Source: a virus
Direction: 5' to 3' (one strand)
Length of the DNA stretch: 38,252 nucleotides
Virus record (IMG/VR): IMGVR_UViG_3300040809_000699
Location: 1-38,252 of that record
Shown here: positions 36,435-38,252 of the stretch, in pieces
How positions within the stretch are numbered: the first letter of the stretch is position 1
How the letters are laid out: each line of letters begins with the position of its first letter
Position numbers and translations under genes: made by a program
Notes under the pieces: generated by a model
Databases searched by the model: none
Told to the model about the DNA's origin: nothing
The model's input: only the letters and a program-made list of their open reading frames with translations

Positions 36435-38252
36435 CACTAGACTTTAATAACTTAACCGATGTATTAAACGCCTTACTAGAAGTTCAAGGCTCAGAAAAGG
36501 ATATGCGCAAAGCGTGTAGAGATGCTAAACACTTCATTACTAAGCGTGATGGTCAGTGGGAGCCTTACGCAATAGAGAAAATGGACGGGCGCTATCGTGG
36601 GACTTTCGACATGTGCGGCCCTATCATTGATAATATCGCAGGCGAGATAGAAGAATCAGATTTCACTATTCGCGTTAGTCCTGCTGGTGGTGAGTCTACA
36701 GAGGATTTAGCCAAGACTTATGACGGCATGATTCGCAATATACGCAACATCTCTAATGCTGAAACAGTATTTAATCAAGCTGGTCGCTCTATGGTTATCG
36801 GTGGCTTTGATGCGTGGGAAGTTGTTCAAGACTATGCTGATGCAGATTCATTCGATCAAGACTTGTTTATTAAACGAATTCCTAACGCAGTAGACAATGT
36901 TTGGTTCGATGGCAATTCAAAAGAACAAGACAGAAGCGATGCTATGTGGGCTGTAGTTATGACAGCTCTCACTAAAAAAGAATACGAACGAATGTTTCCT
37001 AAAGGTTCTGGTATGTCGGTTGGTGATGACAGGCAATCAAATGCTTACTGGCAGAAGATGGCCCAAGTTAACGTTGGCAGAATCCTATATAAGAAGCCTG
37101 TAGATATTGAATTAGCATTAATGTCTAACGGTGCGGTTTATAAAGTAGATGAAGACTATGAAAAAGTTAAAGATGAGCTAGCGCAACAAGGTGTTACTGA
37201 AACTCGCAGACGTACTCGTAAATCACACAAGGTGTACTCTCGTTTATTTGATGGTCAAGCATGGTTAGAGGATGAAGAAGAGACAGTATTCATTCACCTG
37301 CCTGTTATCCCTGTATACGGTAACTTCGATATTGTAGAAAACAAATCTATTTACTACGGGAAGATTGAAAAGTTATACGACCAACAACGAAGCTTAAACT
37401 ATTTAATGTCTCGTGATATTGAGGATGGCGCGTTGAGTCCTGCTCCTTTCTACTGGATAACAACAGAGCAAGCGCAAGGCCACGACTATTCAAGAATGAA
37501 TGTAGATAATGCACCTATGCGTTTTTACAATCCTGATGCTGAAGCACCCGGCACACCTCAATGGAGTGGTGGCGTACAGATTCAACCAGGACTACAAACA
37601 CAAATAGCTAGTATGCAGCAAATGATTAGCGCAACTGCTAACTCGTTTAACGCTCAACAAGGCAACGCAAGCCCAACGCAATCAGGTGTCGCAGGTGCTC
37701 AACAAATCGACCAAGGTAACACAGGTAATATCAAGTGGTTCAAGTCTCTAGAGATTGCTATCTGTTACACTGGCAAAGTGTTACTAGATGCTATCCCTAA
37801 AGTTTACGATTCTACCAGACAAGTACGCATCCTTAATGAGGACGGTACTGGTAAAATGGTTACGCTCAATCAATCGGTAACAGACCAGCAAACAGGGCAG
37901 ATTATAACGCTTAATGATTTATCACAAGGCACATACGACGCTGTTTGTAATGTTGGCCCAGCTTTTAATAACCAGCAAAAAGAAACTGCTCAAGCATTCT
38001 TAGAAATGTCTCAAGTTGTACCGGGTATGGCTGATGTTGCGTCTGATGTGTGGGTAGGTAACTTGCAATCCCCTGGTATGGACCAAGTAGCTAAACGCCT
38101 ACGTAAAATACAAATGGCTAACGGTAACATTCCAGAAGAGGAGTGGACGGATGAAGAAAGGCAAGAAATCGCAGAGCAACAAGCGCTCGCAGCTCAACAG
38201 CCGCCACAGGAAGACCCGAACATGGTTCTTGCTAGAGCAGAAGAAGGGAAAG
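36428..38252 (+). CDS. Portal protein (P22 gp1 type), N-terminal part; continues at 1-519
   Basis: The frame opens at ATG 36428 and is still open at the window edge; its last bases repeat 1-127. The full protein is 738 residues. Segments such as AKHFITKRDGQWEPYAIEKM, RGTFDMCGPIIDNIAGEIEE, and FNAQQGNASPTQSG with GAQQIDQGNT match the P22 portal family, a dodecamer at one capsid vertex through which DNA enters and leaves. Overlaps the terminase stop by 7 bases. Confidence 0.95.
   Translation, partial: MLTLDFNNLTDVLNALLEVQGSEKDMRKACRDAKHFITKRDGQWEPYAIEKMDGRYRGTFDMCGPIIDNIAGEIEESDFTIRVSPAGGESTEDLAKTYDGMIRNIRNISNAETVFNQAGRSMVIGGFDAWEVVQDYADADSFDQDLFIKRIPNAVDNVWFDGNSKEQDRSDAMWAVVMTALTKKEYERMFPKGSGMSVGDDRQSNAYWQKMAQVNVGRILYKKPVDIELALMSNGAVYKVDEDYEKVKDELAQQGVTETRRRTRKSHKVYSRLFDGQAWLEDEEETVFIHLPVIPVYGNFDIVENKSIYYGKIEKLYDQQRSLNYLMSRDIEDGALSPAPFYWITTEQAQGHDYSRMNVDNAPMRFYNPDAEAPGTPQWSGGVQIQPGLQTQIASMQQMISATANSFNAQQGNASPTQSGVAGAQQIDQGNTGNIKWFKSLEIAICYTGKVLLDAIPKVYDSTRQVRILNEDGTGKMVTLNQSVTDQQTGQIITLNDLSQGTYDAVCNVGPAFNNQQKETAQAFLEMSQVVPGMADVASDVWVGNLQSPGMDQVAKRLRKIQMANGNIPEEEWTDEERQEIAEQQALAAQQPPQEDPNMVLARAEEGK
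38126..38252. repeat. Terminal direct repeat, right copy (identical to 1-127)
   Basis: This is an exact copy of bases 1-127. Joining the two ends keeps the portal reading frame open, which confirms that the molecule closes here. One copy should be removed, giving 38,125 bp. Confidence 0.95.

Overview
The window is one complete tailed-phage genome in circular (or circularly permuted) form, of the P22-like podovirus type. The last 127 bases (38126-38252) repeat the first 127 exactly, so the unique length is 38,125 bp. The cut falls inside the portal gene, which runs from 36428 through the end and continues to 519. The identification rests on the P22 morphogenesis order: small terminase, large terminase, portal, scaffold, P22-fold coat protein, gp4, gp10, a gp14-like protein, a set of Gly/Ala/Gln-rich internal (ejection) proteins and a tailspike N-terminal domain. 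The DNA is AT-rich. The accessory families (Erf, Gp157, NinG, DUF1367, DUF551, T7-type amidase) point to a gammaproteobacterial host. A marine or aquatic host is only a guess.

Layout. (1) 31.9-38.25 kb plus 0-14.97 kb, forward: four beta-rich, probably structural genes, then terminases, portal, scaffold, coat, head-tail completion, ejection proteins, tailspike and a tail chaperone. A leftward five-gene cassette led by a helix-turn-helix regulator (658-1748) sits between portal and scaffold. (2) 14.95-19.66 kb, leftward: an Ala-rich repeat protein, zinc-ribbon protein, Erf annealing protein, Gp157, HNH endonuclease, SSB, a possible membrane lysis protein, T7-type amidase endolysin, and a secreted protein with four cysteines. 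(3) 19.66-19.85 kb: a divergent control region with promoters on both strands and operator-like repeats. (4) 19.85-22.26 kb, rightward: a Cro-like regulator, many small membrane or hypothetical proteins, and a Mom-like DNA-modification protein. (5) 22.41-24.91 kb, leftward: small hypothetical proteins and an HNH-AP2 endonuclease. Between these genes lies about 340 nt without a plausible gene that has its own near-consensus promoter, a series of hairpins and a terminal U-run, a candidate structured RNA. (6) 25.0-26.5 kb, rightward: an operon led by an orphan Phd/YefM-type antitoxin under a TGTACA palindrome. (7) 26.5-27.2 kb: a shortened tRNA-like element and a leftward membrane protein. (8) 27.26-31.9 kb, rightward: a beta-helix repeat protein, DUF1367, HNH-like, HExxH and NinG proteins, then membrane proteins with overlapping frames.

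How it works together. The leftward operon supplies recombination (Erf/Gp157/SSB; NinG lies on the other strand) and lysis functions. The rightward operons carry regulators, DNA modification and late functions ending in packaging and morphogenesis. I see no integrase, DNA polymerase or helicase. The phage probably uses host replication, and a lytic or non-integrating life style is likely but not proven, since three small regulators are present. The observations most worth following are the standalone RNA locus (23246-23618), the Mom-like protein without an adjacent Com, the orphan antitoxin with a matching operator, the tRNA-like remnant, and the apparent lack of a gp26 tail needle.
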